A DNA stretch of 64,000 nt from Cinclus cinclus (GCF_963662255.1 NC_085060.1:7131630-7195629); one strand, 5' to 3'; counted from the first letter of the stretch, positions 12,296 through 26,389 are shown. Notes: generated from the sequence alone by a model not told the origin. Program-made: numbers and translations.

Positions 12296-15200
12296 GTAAT
12301 TTTAAGTCTGTCAGTTCTCTGCCAACACTAGCTGTCTAGACTACTGCTATAATCAAAGGTGAGAGGTAGGTTCCTAATTACGGTTAATCACACCCTGAAA
12401 GATCCCTTGTCTGTAATGGAGAGCGTGAGCACCTTACATAGGTGATTAAAATGGGTTTGACTGTTCCCTGTTGTGTGCCGAGTCTGCCGGGTAACTGCAA
12501 ACAAATGCCTCACCTTGGCGTAAATCAAATGCTTCAGCCGCTCTCTTAAAAGAGAAATGTTAATAGTACTCGAATGGAAGTTAACTGGAGAGTGCATTTA
12601 CTTTCGGCCAGTCCCTTGGGAACACCTGCCAAGCATTTCTTCTCATTTCAAAACTGGTTGTTTCTGCTGAGAAACTCTGGTGGACATTCAAGTCTGGGTC
12701 AAGGTGTGTGCCTGGCTTTTCATCGACTGTCTGTGCCATTTAAAAGGGCAAGAGGACAGGAAGCCAAGCAGCAGACTGGGTGTGAGTGGTGGTGTGCTCC
12801 TGCAGGAGCACGCAGGAATGAAAACAGGACTGTGTGGGTATGGTTTATGTACCAGTGAAATGCACCTGCTGGTATCCATACATCCGGGTACAGTTTTAGA
12901 ATAAAAATATTGAAGCATAAATTAAGCAGAGAAGATAAATTTTGGCCTCATTCACTGCCGGATGACAGTCAGTTGGTTAAACCAAGGTGTTTGTGCACCT
13001 GTCTGAAACTGAATAGAGCAGCACAAGCCGTGGTCCCTGTGTGAAAAGTTTCTGAGAGTCATTAAAGGTGTTGTTTGGACAGGCTCAAACATCAGTGATG
13101 GGGACTTCAGCATCAGGTGGACCAGGCTCTCCCCTTCTGTGGGAACACGACTGAAGTTTGAGCAGGGATGTGGCTCACAGGGTGCCAAATGGGAGTTGGC
13201 ATGGCCAGGCTGCTTCTCTCCCACTTCCCAGCACTGTGTGTGTCTGGGAGCACTCTGGTCTGGAGCCAGGCACTGCTGGCTTTTTTCAGAATAACTGTGG
13301 TCTTTGATGGAAGGATGCTGGGGCTTTGGGGTCAATTCACATCTCTTGCAAATGCCTTAGGAACTCATATTTGTTCTCTGGATTCCTGAAAAGCAGACAA
13401 ACCTGGTATTTTCTGGTTGTGGGTTTTTGGTTTTTTGTTGTTTTTTTTTTTTTAATTTCCATCAGAGACAGAAAATGCTGGCTGAGAATCTGAGGCCTGA
13501 ACCCAAAAACAAACGTGTCTCAAGAAGTCGTGTAACTGCTCTGGCCAAGGTTTTTGTTTTTTCTTAGCTTACTCCAGAAGTCTGCAGAATCCAAAAGGGG
13601 CTACAGGGTGTAAGGTGATGTTCAGTGCATCAATTAACAGCTGTAAAAAAGCTTTTCTGCCTTTCCCAACAGTTAATAACCTCATTGCACAGAATTTAGT
13701 TTTTCATAAAGACCTCATGTGATTTTTGGCTGACTGAGGTGAGGACTGGTAAGGAATGTTTATAGTTACAAATGGGGAGAATTTTTTTTTTTTTATGGGG
13801 AAAACCCTAAAACCCTCAGACAAACAAGCTTGCTTTCACCAGTGTCTTTGTTCCTGTTGCTGAGAGGATGCAATATTACCTGAGGTAATAAAACAGTGCA
13901 TAAAGCAGCCTTATTTGGTCTGAGAAGTGTGGAAATTGGAGTGCAGAACAGGTAGTGTCAGGGCAGTTGAGGTGTCTGTGTGGGATTTTTTCCTCAGACT
14001 GAACAGGGGTGATTTATATTCCTGTGTTGGTATAAAGGCAAAGAGCAGGTACAACTCAGGGCTGACACTGCTTGGGAGGAAAGTGTGTGTTGCCAGATTC
14101 TGGATGCTGGCTCTTGCAGAGGAGAGATGAGTCTGTCTTCTTGGCTCCTAAACCTTAGGGAGACTTATCACAGCTAAATTATACGTGTACTTTGGGAAGG
14201 CTTTTGAGGCCAAAGCAACTAAATACCCCAGACTCTTTCATCTAAATACAGTCCTAGGAAATTACCATAGTCTCAATCTAATACACACTCTCCCTTGGAC
14301 AATGTTATCCCTCTTTTGTAAATAAGGGTTTGCTTGTTCACTCATCCTTCGACCTGTAATGGTCGAAGTTCCACTGAGTGTAATAAAAGTTATGTACAAA
14401 AAAGGAAACTAATATTTTATTCTTTAGTTATTGCATGTGGATTGTTTGTTTGGGTTTTCTTTAACTGCACCACAAAATTTTGTAATTGGGCAGTAATTTT
14501 ACGTCAAATATTGTTGCAGGTTCAAAGTCCTATTGAAAAACACTCGTGTCAGGTTTTTCTCTGTGAATCCTCTGTAAATGAGGAGTTAAAAACCCCAAGT
14601 GCTGGAGAGGGGAAATTCTTCCCAGAATGCACAGATGTTCCTTTTCTGGGACCATTCCTCACTACAGGCTGGTGATCTCTACCATGTTAGCTGGATAGAT
14701 ATTAATTTAATGTTTTTAATTTAGTATTATAGGGATAATTTTATCGAACTCTGGGGACAAATATTGGGTGCTGTTGCGTGTGACTTAAAACCCAGAAAAA
14801 TTGATAAATTTCAGGTCATTTTCCCATGGCTTCTGTTGTGCTTGGGCTAGTCTCCACCATATGGAGTCTGTGACCTGACCCCTGCTCTTGGCCCTCATGG
14901 TGACACGAGTGGAAGGGGTTACTCAACCTACTCTCGAATGAGGTTATCTGCTGACAAACCTAGTTGTTTCTACTGCTGTTGTCATACAGTATGACCTCTG
15001 CAGGTGGCCACAACAGAACCGGGCCAGCCAGGAGCTCCGTGGTGTAAATATCGAGAGATGGGAATGACGGAGTTGCCTCAAAACAAAGAGCTTTCAATAT
15101 AAAAATAACAAATGTAGAGACTGCATGGTACAAGGGAAAACCTCCGAAGACCCTGAAACCCAGAAAGCAGAGGTATATAAATGGGGTGGAGGGTACAGGA

Positions 15201-17004
15201 TCCAATCAATAATGAGGACAAGGAACAGAATCGTATATGTAGCTGGCCACTAGCCAACCATATATTGAAACCAAGAACAACACCCTATTTGTAACAAATT
15301 AGTTAACATATTAGTTTCCATGAGACAACTCTTCTCTCTGCTCTCTCACCATGATGTAAGGATGTCCTTCCTCCTAGCTAGGTGCCTCCCAGGATTTGAA
15401 GCTAAAGTATTCTGCATCTGCAGGCTAAGCCACTTCCATCCACCTCAATTTCCACGATAGAGAGGTTCTGCAAATGCAGCAGAGCTCCAGGGCAAGCAGA
15501 AAGCAGTGCGGGTGGGTGTTTAACTGTTGGCTTAATGAGCAGAGGAAAAATCTGACACTGTTTTGACATATGTTCCCTGAAGTGATGCTATCTCATACTT
15601 GTGCACCTTTGAATTTTGTTTCTGTCTTCATTTTAACTCTTTTTCCTCTTACTATTTCGTTATCATAATGCTTTCCTTCTCCCCTTCCTTTCCCCTATAT
15701 TCCTTAACATCTTCGTGATTTGGGGGAAATTAGCAACCTTGTAGTGCCCAGTCCTGGTTTGCATCCAAGCAGGATGTGTGTAGCAGTAACAAATCAGCTG
15801 AGATGCAAAAAGCCAACACTCTGCAGCAGAGTGGGCTGACACATTAGGCAGCCCTCCAGCTGCTGGAAGGTGATTGCAAAGTATAAATAAACCCTGCCCG
15901 TAGTAGAGAACTCCTCAGCAGCACAAGCCTTGGCAGAAAGCACGTGAGTGCCCAGATGTATTCATGTCTAACACAATTCCATTGAAGTTTTGTCCTCTGC
16001 TTGTCAGTCCAGGTGCTCTGGGCAGGCATAGAAGGGAATGGTGCTAAACATCTGACAATCAAAACAGACTCTTATTGCTAGATCATAATATAACAACCAG
16101 CCTTCGTGCCCAGACAGAATTCCCACTGGTGTCAAAGGTTTTATTTCCACTGAGAAATAGGTAAGTGTGTGGACTTTGGAATATTATCAACATTAAAACA
16201 ACAGTCTGGACTGTGTTTTCCCTGCTGTTGTCATGTGAAATACTTAGGAGTGACTATAAGTGTAAGTCTCTGGTACTATTTAATTTTGTTCATTTGATGG
16301 CAGTATAGCTGTCTGCTCCATTAATTAATTTCTCCTGCTGTGCTTGGGTCTTTCACACAACACTGGGGAAAAAAAAGGTCTTAAAGAGTGAGACAATGTA
16401 GCACAAACCCACAAAAGTTGTTAGAAGGACAAGAGGTTTGGAAATCTGGATTTATTGTTTAAAAATGGTTTTCCCGTAGAACACAAGAGTGTGTGTCACT
16501 GCAGAGTCAGCAGGCAGGGCAGCTGAATGGCAGGAATTTGCCTGACCTGGATACTGGAAACCCATTATGAAATTCTGTGTTAATTCGCTATAAACAAATT
16601 CATAAGTGATGGGGAAACTGTTTCTTTCCCATTCAAAGCTGCCATACCTTTTCACCACTGGGTTGAGATTTGTGCTGTCTCCTGCAGCTCCACTCTGGGC
16701 TCCTTGGGCTGCATTAATTTCTGCTGTGGTCGGGCTGTGTGCTGTTCCTCACAGATGAATAGCACTGATGATAATTAAGTTTTCATTCCCGCATCTTGAG
16801 CCAACTGCAGAAGTGTAAATATTGTTACTGCTGTTTTACAGGTGAGGGGAAGACGTGTGGGGAGGAATGTGATTAGTCTGGAGAGTTCAGCCCCGTGCTC
16901 TCGCTGTGAACTGAGCAGCTTGCACTGAGGGGGAGACCAGATAGAGGGTGGAGAAAAAGACCCCCTGTGTTATTGCTGCTCTGTGAGAGGCTGAGGGCCC
17001 CAAA
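12296..17004. other. Intergenic spacer, no gene recognised
   Basis: The sequence is CpG-poor and non-coding throughout. Short T-runs occur near 13440 and 13783. There is an 8-bp inverted repeat with a 6-base loop at 14347-14368. A TATATAAA box occurs at 15174-15181 inside an A-rich block (about 14960-15310) that has a vaguely LTR-like look but that I cannot assign to a family. Confidence 0.45.
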
Positions 17005-17415
17005 AATCATAGAAGGATTTGGGCTGGAAGGTACCTTTTAAAGGTCATCTAGTTCAGCCCAAACTTCAGGTTGTTCAGAGCATGTTTCCAGGGGTGGCGC
17101 ATTTACAACCTCTCCGGGCAACCTGTGCCAGTGTTTCACCACCCTCATTGTAAAACAACCTTTTCCTTGCATCTAGTCAAAGTCAAATATTTTAGTTAAA
17201 ACCATTACCCCTTGTCCTATCGCAACAGCCCCTGGTAAAATATTTGTCTCCATCTTTCTCATAGCCCCTTTAGGTACTGGTAGGTGTTTTAAGGTCTCCC
17301 TGTATGCTTTCCCTCTGGTTGCCTTCATGGCCCTCCTCTGGTCCTGTTCCAGCAGGTCCATGTCCTTCCTATGCTGAGGACCTCCAGAGCTGCACAGAGT
17401 GCTTCAGGTGCTGCT
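17005..17415 (-). mobile_element. CR1 LINE fragment, about 0.4 kb
   Basis: Read on the plus strand this begins with ATCATAGAA (the complement of the CR1 terminal octamer). It continues through GGGCTGGAAGGTACC, a CATCTAGTTCAGCCC block, GGGCAACCTGTGCCAGTGTT at about 17118-17137, CATTACCCCTTGTCCTATCG at about 17203-17222, and CAGCAGGTCCATGTCCTTCC at about 17351-17370. This is the full order of a CR1 3' region in reverse orientation. It is the longest and clearest repeat in the window. The minus-strand frame at 17173-17361 is an internal pseudo-frame of the element. Confidence 0.93.
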
Positions 17416-18795
17416 TTCTTGGCTCCATGCAGAACACCACCAGCTTTGTTTCATGTGCCTTTAAGCTCTTGCATGTCTAGTGTCAAGGGCAGTGCACCAG
17501 AGCCCAGGCTGGTAGGGCTGTCACAATGCTCTTTCCAGCTGTTAGAGCTCTTTCCACCACAATTCTTTCATTCTCAGCATCTCTCCATGGCCTGGGACAG
17601 TGCTTGGCCCCTTGCTGCTGGTTGCATGAAGACTATAAAAATGGTCTGTGTGTCTGACATGTTTGTGCATATTGTGACTCCTTGGAAAAGCTCAGTGCTT
17701 TGAGCCTACTGTCTTCCAGATGCAATGTCTACCCTCCCAGCAGAGCCAGTGCCTTCCCTGGTGGGAGTATTTACTACATCAAAGCCCAGTTTGTGCTGCA
17801 AGCGGATGATTTCTCTGGTATATTTACACTTGTAAAAGAAGATTTTTTTTTCCCCTTGTAAATATCACAGCACTTCTGTTGCTTCTGTGCTGGCCCATCT
17901 GTGCACCATTTTCACTTGTACTGACTCATGTTCACAGAGTAGTAAGAACTGTCTATAAGTGTTTTGATTTCTTAGAGTGAGGCCATTTTGCTTTCCTAGT
18001 TAGCTTGGAGGCAGATGTGTGCTGGGGTTTCTTTTTCCTAGTGACATCTCTGGACCCTACTGTATTGGTAAAATTTTTAGTGATTGAATTTTCACCTTTC
18101 TGTTTGGATGTTTCAAGACTTCCTGTGTTTCTAGGGTTTGTTCTCTGCCAGATGGGCTTTCTGCCTGTTTTCTGCATGGCCAGAAGTCACTGGGTGTGCA
18201 CCCCTTCTGAAAGTGGGTACGTCTTTAGCCTGTCATAAGGTTTTTAACTTCAGATATTCCTGAAGAAGGAAACTTTAGATTTTTCATGCAGGTTGCATTC
18301 AGCCCCCTTGCATTGTGTTGTGCTCTTGAGTAACCACATACTCATTTTCTCCACTTCTATCTCACTGTAGAACAGACCTCTGTAGAGACACCTCTGGCTG
18401 TTTTCAGAGTAGAAGCTATTTGCTGAACTGTGTTTGAACATTTTGACTTGTCTTAGCTGCTCCATGTGCATCCAGGGTTATCTTCACTGCCTACAGGTCA
18501 GACCTTGCTCTGTGGCCAGACTCATCGCAGGCTCTTTCAGTAGCTGCTTCTCTTGTTTTCACTGAGATGTAGTATCTGTGTCCTGCACAGCTTGACCTGC
18601 TTCCAGCCCTCTTCTGGTCTGGTACCTCCGAGAACCTGCAACCAAAGGGCACATTTGCAGTGAAAGCTCTATCAGACCCTGTAGCTGCAGAAGTGTCCTT
18701 AGTGTCTGCTGGATTCTGTGTGTGTCCCCTCACTTCTGTGTCTGGCACAGTAGGGCACCAAGCTTGCTCAGCACTGAGGGTAGTCGGAGTTAAAT

Positions 18796-18797
<2 letters not shown>

Positions 18798-18845
<48 letters not shown>
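18798..18845. repeat. (GT)24 microsatellite
   Basis: An uninterrupted GT dinucleotide run of 48 bases. It is followed within about 15 bases by a short inverted repeat (ATACATGT, ACATGTAT). Runs of this length are usually polymorphic in birds. Confidence 0.97.
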
Positions 18846-18849
<4 letters not shown>

Positions 18850-21800
18850 ACCTATACATGTTTTTTACATGTATTTAAGTCTGAGGCTGAAAACGGCCAA
18901 ATTATGATCCTTCTCTGCCCCTGACAATATGAAGAGATGTGTTTCACATACTGGCAGTCAAGTCTGCCAGTATTTTAAGGTGCTGCTTTTAGAAGCATAG
19001 AGTTGTGAGAACATTTCAGTAAATTACAAAAAGATCCTTTTAACAGGGGCAAAAGAGAGTGTTTTTCCTTAAATATATTCTTGGGAGAGACACAAGCCAT
19101 TTCAGCCAAAATGAAAGAGTTTAGCCTGAGGCTGAATCCAGCTGGAGAAATTTTCAGCCTAAACAATTAATAATAGATGAAGTAATGAGCAACCAAAACT
19201 GGAGTTTAGACAACTGTCACATGTAATTTGTAATTACAGCAGCACTTTCAACTCTGGAACACTGGCACCTGTGTCAGTGCAGGTTCTTGGGTGACTCTCT
19301 CAGGAGGGACTTGCAGAGCTGTGATAAACTCTGGCTTGCTTTTTTGAGGGGCAGGAGCAAACATTTCACAGCAGAAATAATCTGCTGCTAAAAGATGAAT
19401 TAATTCAGAACAGTGTCTTGTCTGTATTTGGAGTTTACCCAGGGTCAGGTTTAACCACGCTATTATGCTCCTGTTGCACGTGGGAGGGTGTAATGACAAG
19501 GGAGCCTCCTGTGACAGGGAACAGCTCAGGTATGAGGAACTGGGATGGCAGAGATTAACGGGGCTGCATCCTGCCAGCAGTATCTCCATCTGAGCAAGGC
19601 TTTCCTGGGAAACTGAAAGGGAACCTCTTGATGATGGAGGCTGTCTGTTGTAAAAGAAGCTCCTTGCTTAGCAGGGAGAGCATATCGAGACTGCAAGTGT
19701 ATCCTGAATGAATGATTCCTCATGGAGATGCTCATGTCACACACAAACACGTTTTAGACACTTGCACATGGGGAAGTATTCTTGACTCTGCTAAATGGAG
19801 CTGCTTGTGAACCGTTTCAGCAGTAGAGGTAGTGCTGACAAATATTCATCTTTGGTGATGAAAGGAGAGCAGGGGAGAGGAAATTTTGTGGGAGGAGATC
19901 CTGCTCTGAATTTCTTGTGGAAACCATAATTATGTGATTCAGTGTAGAAAGGTATGAGGGTTTCCAGTGAAAGCTATGAAAAACACTTAGGGAAGCAGCC
20001 TACATATGAGGCTGCTCATTCAGACCTTATCTATTCATGTGGGACCATGGAAATCTTAGCACTCTGTCTTATCTCCTCTCCCCCAGGAGATCAGTGTTGA
20101 GAGAGTCTGACCTCTCTCTTACTATTTCAAATCAAACCTGGTGTAATAGTGGCTTTGGCCATGCAGTGCCTCAGTCACTTAACGAAAGAATCTTTTTCCC
20201 TGCCCTTCTGGGCAGAAATATGTCTTGCCCAGATACCACTTAAGTGATACCTGGAGGATAGCTGTAACTGCAGAGCCTGGGATGTTCAAGGCAGTGGAAG
20301 TTTGTCTCTCTCACTGGGGCAGTTCCTATGTTGTTTATGAAGAGGATCCCTGTTTTCCCTTGCTCCTGGGATTCTGCAGTTCTCTGCAGGTTTAAATTAA
20401 CTTTGATTCAGTGTTTATTAAAAGCAGTCAGTGCAAGGAGAGTCTCAGATCTGGAATGAATGTTCTCCTAAAACAAGGGCACCTCGGTTGCCAGCACAGG
20501 GGTATCCATACATACAGCTCTCAGTCGGAGCTGGACAGAATCTGTTTTGCTTTCTCACACTTGGAGCTGGTATATTTTAAAGGATATCAAGCAGTAAATG
20601 TGGCAAAGGGGAAAAATTGTTACAGACTGTATTTGGCAGAAGCCCAGCAAAGATAAAATACCATACGTTCTGTGCAATGAGCTCCTACATAAATGATTCA
20701 TTCACTCGAACACAGCAGGGGTCAATGTCTTCTATTTGGATAGCCCAAAGTTATGCAAATATTTTATACAGATTTTCTAAAAAAGGGAAAAAATGGCAAT
20801 ATATAATGTTCCAATAAAAAAGCTCTTTATCTGAGTAACTTTAAAGAATCAAAATCCCACAAGAACAGTGCCACCATGTTATACACATATATACAGCAGC
20901 AAATGACAAGATATGCCCTAGAGATGCAAACTCTGAAAAGATTGCTTGTTTTTCTTTGTTTTGCCAGCCAAGTCTGTGTTAGAAATTGTGTGTTGTGGAG
21001 ATCGCACTATTTCAAAATATCAAATTGCTAATTAAAGAAACTACTCAAGGAAGATTTCCAGTAGAACGATATATGCTGTGGGATAATAGTAGTCACTATT
21101 TCTTTAATGAGTTTCTTGCCTAACCAGAATTTCTTACAATACATTCAGTGCAGCCATTCAGTTAGATTATTATGAATCACATGTGTATTATTTCTGATTT
21201 GGTATTAACATAAAAACTTCTGATGAACCATAGTATTACAAAAATAGGACTAGTGTATAGAATGGCAATATCATTCCTGCTGATAAAAGACTGGAAATGA
21301 AGGTCCTTATGCAGCAATACAATTTAATGTGATAGTTTCTAGACTTAATTTGCAAAGGTGCTGAGAAACTACATGTCCATCTGAAGCCAAGAAGGGCAGG
21401 GTGTCTCTGGATGGTCAGGAATGTCAATCCACAGCTTGAGCATTGTTCTGCAGTGCAGCATTGCTTTCTGTGAGGTCTGAATCAGCAAAAGGTCATGGGA
21501 GAGGGAGAAACCTTTCTTAGTGGTGGTCTCATAACATGGTTGGTTGAGAGAGCCACTTGAGATTTTCTTAAACATTTATGTTTTGCCATAGTGACGTAAT
21601 TTAGCAATGTTATCCAGGGAGACAGTTTGTACAAGACCTGTGAAGTGATGCAGGTAGATCAAATCAAGGAAAGAATAGTTTAGTTGTGTAGCAGAGATGA
21701 GAGTAGAGATCATAAGATACCTCTTAAATCCCTTGTTCGCCATTCTGTGAGAGTATGGTGGTGAAAATACTCCTTTCAGGTTCTGAATACAAGTTGACAT

Positions 21801-24800
21801 AATGAGGTGAATTTCCGAAAATATTCCAGGAAGGTGGATAGCTTTTTCAGTGGCTTGTTGGTGGTATCTAGGTGCCTCATTTGGTATTCTTGAAAATCCT
21901 TCCTTCCTTCTAAAGAACTTCTCTAGTGTCTATTTTATTTTCTCTGGTGAACAAGAATGACACCTTGATCTTGGGTCTTGCATTTGCAAATAGCCATTCT
22001 TTGTATTCCCCTCAGATGAAGAGAGCAAACAACTATTAAAAGCAAAGAATGCAAGAGCTCGCAAGGTATAAAAATGAGCTTTTTCTTCTCATGTTTTTGG
22101 AGAGGTTACCAGGCATTAGATAAATAGTCCTCGATGAATCCTTACTATGAATTGTAGTATCTGACCACACAGCCACATTCCATCTGTGGAATGATTGTTC
22201 CCCAACTGCCTTAAAAATCTTTCTTGTAGCCTTTCAATGATTTTGCCTTTTCTTTATCATCAGATGAAATTATAATGGTCATGTTGGGATAGTGGCTTTG
22301 GATGGTCCTTCCACAGCAGGTCCTCACCCTTACACTGGCTACCATGACTTTTCACTCACTGGAGCCAGACTTGGCTCTAGTGTATAATAGGCAAGCCAAA
22401 ATCTCAGTCTGGTCACTCTGCCCTGAACCCTTCCAAAATGTGGGCTGGATGTAGATTCTCTCTCCTGAGCAAATCATTAGTCAATGTTCTAAGAAGCAAA
22501 TAAATGTCTTCTCCATCACAGAAGATAAATCAGGGAAGAAAGATGGAAAGCATCAAAGACCAGTATACCTGTCTGCCCTCATTGGAGCTGTCTTTAGGTG
22601 GCTTCTCTCCTCTCAGTCTGGAAGGCAAAGTGTTGGATCTGAGAGTTACTGGTCTAGGAAGCTGTTGATACCTGGGTGGTGGAAAGTGTAGAGATGAGAA
22701 ATTGGTGAAGGGCAGCAAGGGACCACAGAGTCCCTCACCACTGACCATGGACTCCCTCGTTCTCATTTGTTTCGTGATGGCTATTCCTGCACCTCCTCAG
22801 ATGCTCTCCCCTTTCCTGTCTTCCAGAGCATTGCTGTTTGTATCTCATTGGATTCATTCTCCATCTTATCTAATTAAAGCTCCTATTTCCCCCCACCACA
22901 AAATCAACTGAAGAAAAATGAGCTGGTAACTCATTGTTTTTACCACTTTGGCAGCAAACAAATGTTATGTCTGGCATGCTCGGCACCAAGTCAGAAAATG
23001 AATCAGCAGCTGTTGTGACAGAAGCTTTTTCCTGTATGGGGAAACAGAGAAAGAAAGAAAAGAGGGGAGGTTTCTGCAGTGGGCACTGCCAGTCCCCCAT
23101 CACCATAAGGATTGTCTTTGCCCTTCACTGGAGAAGGTGACCCAGCTGCTGGAGGCGTGGGGCCAGGAGGAGCTGTTTTGTGACTGGTGCTGGATGGGTT
23201 CTGATGGCTGTGGCTGTGCCTGGGAGGAGAGCGATGGGATGTGTGGTTTAGGAAAAGCAAGTGACCCAAATCCTTGCAGGCCTTCCTGTAAGCCCATCTT
23301 CAGCCAGGCAGGCAGTACAAGCTCATACAAATGCATTGAACAAGAAACACCTATTTGTCCCTGGATGGCACTCTGGCATGGTTTGTTTTGTGCCCATCCA
23401 TGAAAAAAGGATGAATTATTTTTTTGTGTCTGGATGGATTTGGATCATATTGAATTGTTTTAAGCTGAAACCTTGCATGCACTATACGCAGCATGCTGTG
23501 AGCTGCAGGGTCTTGGAGGAGAGAGTGGTTTATGGTACCTCTGATCACCCTCATCCTTTTGTTTTACCTATTGGTTAACTTATCATAAGGGCTGAATTTG
23601 TCTTGTGTCTGCTGATTCTTTTACACCAAATATTTGGTGACACATGAAAAAAACACTTTTGACTAATATTACAGCCTTGTTAATATATTGCAAACTATTT
23701 CTACAGGAGCAGCTTCAAAGTGGTATCTGCTAAATAAATATTGCTGTGATAAGCTAATACACAGAGTAGGTCTGAAAAAATTGTCACCATGAAGCAGGCA
23801 CAGGGTCCAGCTGGACAACTCTACTGCTCAACTGTATGATGATCAGCACTGGAGCTACACCAGGTTCTGAGGCAGAGAACCAGCCTCTGTCTGTCCTTGG
23901 AAAAGGCAGCTTTTGCTACGGCAGTTTTAAAGGCAATAAAAGACAACTGAGCCAGCTGAGCTGGTGACTGCAACCTGCATGGCATCAGTAAAGTCCAAAG
24001 GGACAGTGTGTGGTTGCTAATCAGGTCAGAGGTTGTCCTGGGTTTCTGGTGACAATTGTCATACTATTTATAGCTCCTTCCATGCCAAACAGACAAGCAA
24101 TATGTTTGTGCTTTCTCTGTACTTATAAATTCCCTCCTCACCTCTGATAAATATGCTCACCCTGTCACATGCCATATGGGTTGGATCAGGGCTTTCTTCT
24201 ATGACACAGCTGGAGGGATTCTCTCTACTTCTGGTTTCCTCTTGCTGAGTGTACAGTGTTGTTTACAGTGCAGGACAAGGTCTCACCGGGCCAGAAACCC
24301 CTCCTAGTTTCAGTTGGGTTGGTTCAGGGTGGGATGAGCTGTTTTATGTTAGTGTGACAGAGTACAATGATTATGTGAAGAATAAAGTGGGTCAGGTCTG
24401 TCTGACATTTTGTGTATCGACTGACAGGGTTTTTGGTCAAGCTGTGTGCTCCAAATTTCCCTTTCAGCTTCCTTTACATCAGTGCTAGCTCCTTTATTCT
24501 GATCCAATGAACCACTGGTTTGTCTGCATCATAAACCTGAAGTCCTGTGAAAACTCCAGGCACAAAGGTCCCACAGCTCCTCTTGGTCGCCCAGACACAG
24601 GAGGAGAATGTGGTACTGAGAGTCTGTCCCACCACAATCACAGAAAGGTGTCTTTATAGAGATTGGTTGTTGGCTGCTGGAAGCACTGATGCAACAGTCA
24701 CAGCCTCAGACATGCCAGTACTTTGAGTCCTCACTTACCTAGTTTACGTAGGAAAAGAACTTGAGGAAGGTTGCTTTAATAGGTATGCAGTTACTTTAAC

Positions 24801-25599
24801 TTTGTCTTACAGCATGTATGGCAACTGGATTTACAATCCACCAAGAGGAACCCATTAGACCTCCCTTTCTAGGAACACTGCTTTTTATTCTCTTACTATA
24901 TAATTTACTTTCACATCCTGAAAAACTTTACATCCAGATGCCATGGTGCTCTTGTTGCTTGTGTGGCAGCAGCTCAAAGGACCCCAGGCCTGCTGGAGCA
25001 GGACAGGACCCAGTGACAGCCTGACATTGCCCCAGAGGCTTCTTAACTCCTGAGTAATTTCATCCTCAGCTGCTGAAGGTAATGGGAGGTGGACCAGTGC
25101 TTCAAAGTAATTTCATCTGAATCATTCCTGAGTGGGCTTTAAGGTAACTGACTCTGTCTGCAAAGGTGAAAAGGAGGAGAAGGTGTACTGTTTGTGAGCA
25201 TATGCTGTGCCTGCAGAGGTGGTGTGGTGGCACCTTTTCCAACATGTGTTTAAAATACATTGTGTCTGATGCAGCTTGCTTTAGAGGATTTCCTGAAATC
25301 ATCCCTGATTTGCTCCAGACTGTGATTATGGGAGAGGAAAAAGAATATCACAGTTTGTCCCAAGAATCAAAGTCAAAGCTAAAGGCAGGAAAGGTGCAGT
25401 GAGGTTTCAGGACTGACTGTCTGTCTGTGCATGCCCCAGCTCTCTCCTGACCAAAGGCAGAGTCCATCTCCTCCAGACACATCCCATTGGTTGTGCTGGC
25501 AGCCCTGGGCTCTCTCACAGCAGCACCCTAGGCATGGCTCTGCCATTTTTAAGGGATTCAGGATCAGGCTGGGACTCCTGCACAGCTGTGGTGTCTTGC

Positions 25600-26280
25600 C
25601 CCTATTTTATGTTCACTGAAAGATTTTTGAATGGACTTCAGAAGCCATTATGAACCCAAATGTCGACTTACACTTGCAAAATGTCTCTGGTTAATGTTTT
25701 CCTACTGACGCTCTGCTTTGCTCCCCGCCTGCCAGAGTTTCCTGTGACCTATTTGAAATATCACTCTCCTAAGTGAAAATGTGCCTCTCTTTTTCAAACT
25801 TGCAAAACTCACAAAAATAAATAGCCTAATTTGGCCAGTTAATAGCCCTCTCCTGGGGCTCCTCTCAGCAACGAAGAGGCCTTTTAAATACAACATTTGT
25901 GACTGCGTCATTAAAGCTCTGCATGATCCAAGCAGACTAAACCAAAAAGAAAGAAATGCCTTATTTGATCTAACTTTCTTTTCTTTTAAATAGTGACACT
26001 AGAGACCCATTTATTTTTAATTACACAATTACTTTATTAAAAGCCTAAATCCTGCAGTCCCTAGTCATTGCTCAGGCAAAACTGTTATCATTGAAGGAAA
26101 GACCTGTAGGAGCCAATCCTAAAAATAGGGCAGCTGACAAAATGCCTTTCAAAATTAGTTTGCTTTATTTTTTAAGGATTTCCCAAGTCAAAGAGAACTT
26201 GCCTTTGCTTTGCTTTTCAGGTCTGCAGCAATTTGAAAATGGAATTTAGAGAAACAGGCACTCCAGAAAGCATAACCATC
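25600..26280. promoter_or_regulatory. AT-rich block with MEF2-like and E-box motifs
   Basis: This stretch carries a perfect MEF2-type motif, CTAAAAATAG, at 26119-26128. Three bases later comes a CAGCTG E-box at 26132-26137. A CCAAT sits just upstream at 26113-26117, and a TGCGTCA-like site lies near 25906. Closely spaced MEF2 and E-box motifs are typical of muscle enhancers, but such short motifs arise by chance. The call is a hypothesis about a distal enhancer, not an established element. Confidence 0.25.
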
Positions 26281-26389
26281 CCCAGTTTTCCTTTCAGACT
26301 GGCTTTGCTCCCCTTTTTACCCTGAAACACCACCCTCTATGGAACCACAGTAGTATTTCCTGGCAGGAGTGATGCATGAGAGTTCATAC

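Larger units (their letters stand above)
17416..26389. other. Intergenic spacer, no gene recognised
   Basis: There is no recognisable coding exon or RNA gene. Apart from the (GT)24 microsatellite at 18798-18845 and the AT-rich, possibly regulatory block at about 25600-26280, the DNA is unremarkable and CpG-poor. Open frames are all near 120 codons or shorter and look random. Confidence 0.45.

Noticed and set aside
17173..17361. Minus-strand 62-codon frame
   Set aside because: It lies wholly inside the CR1 fragment and is a pseudo-frame of that element.
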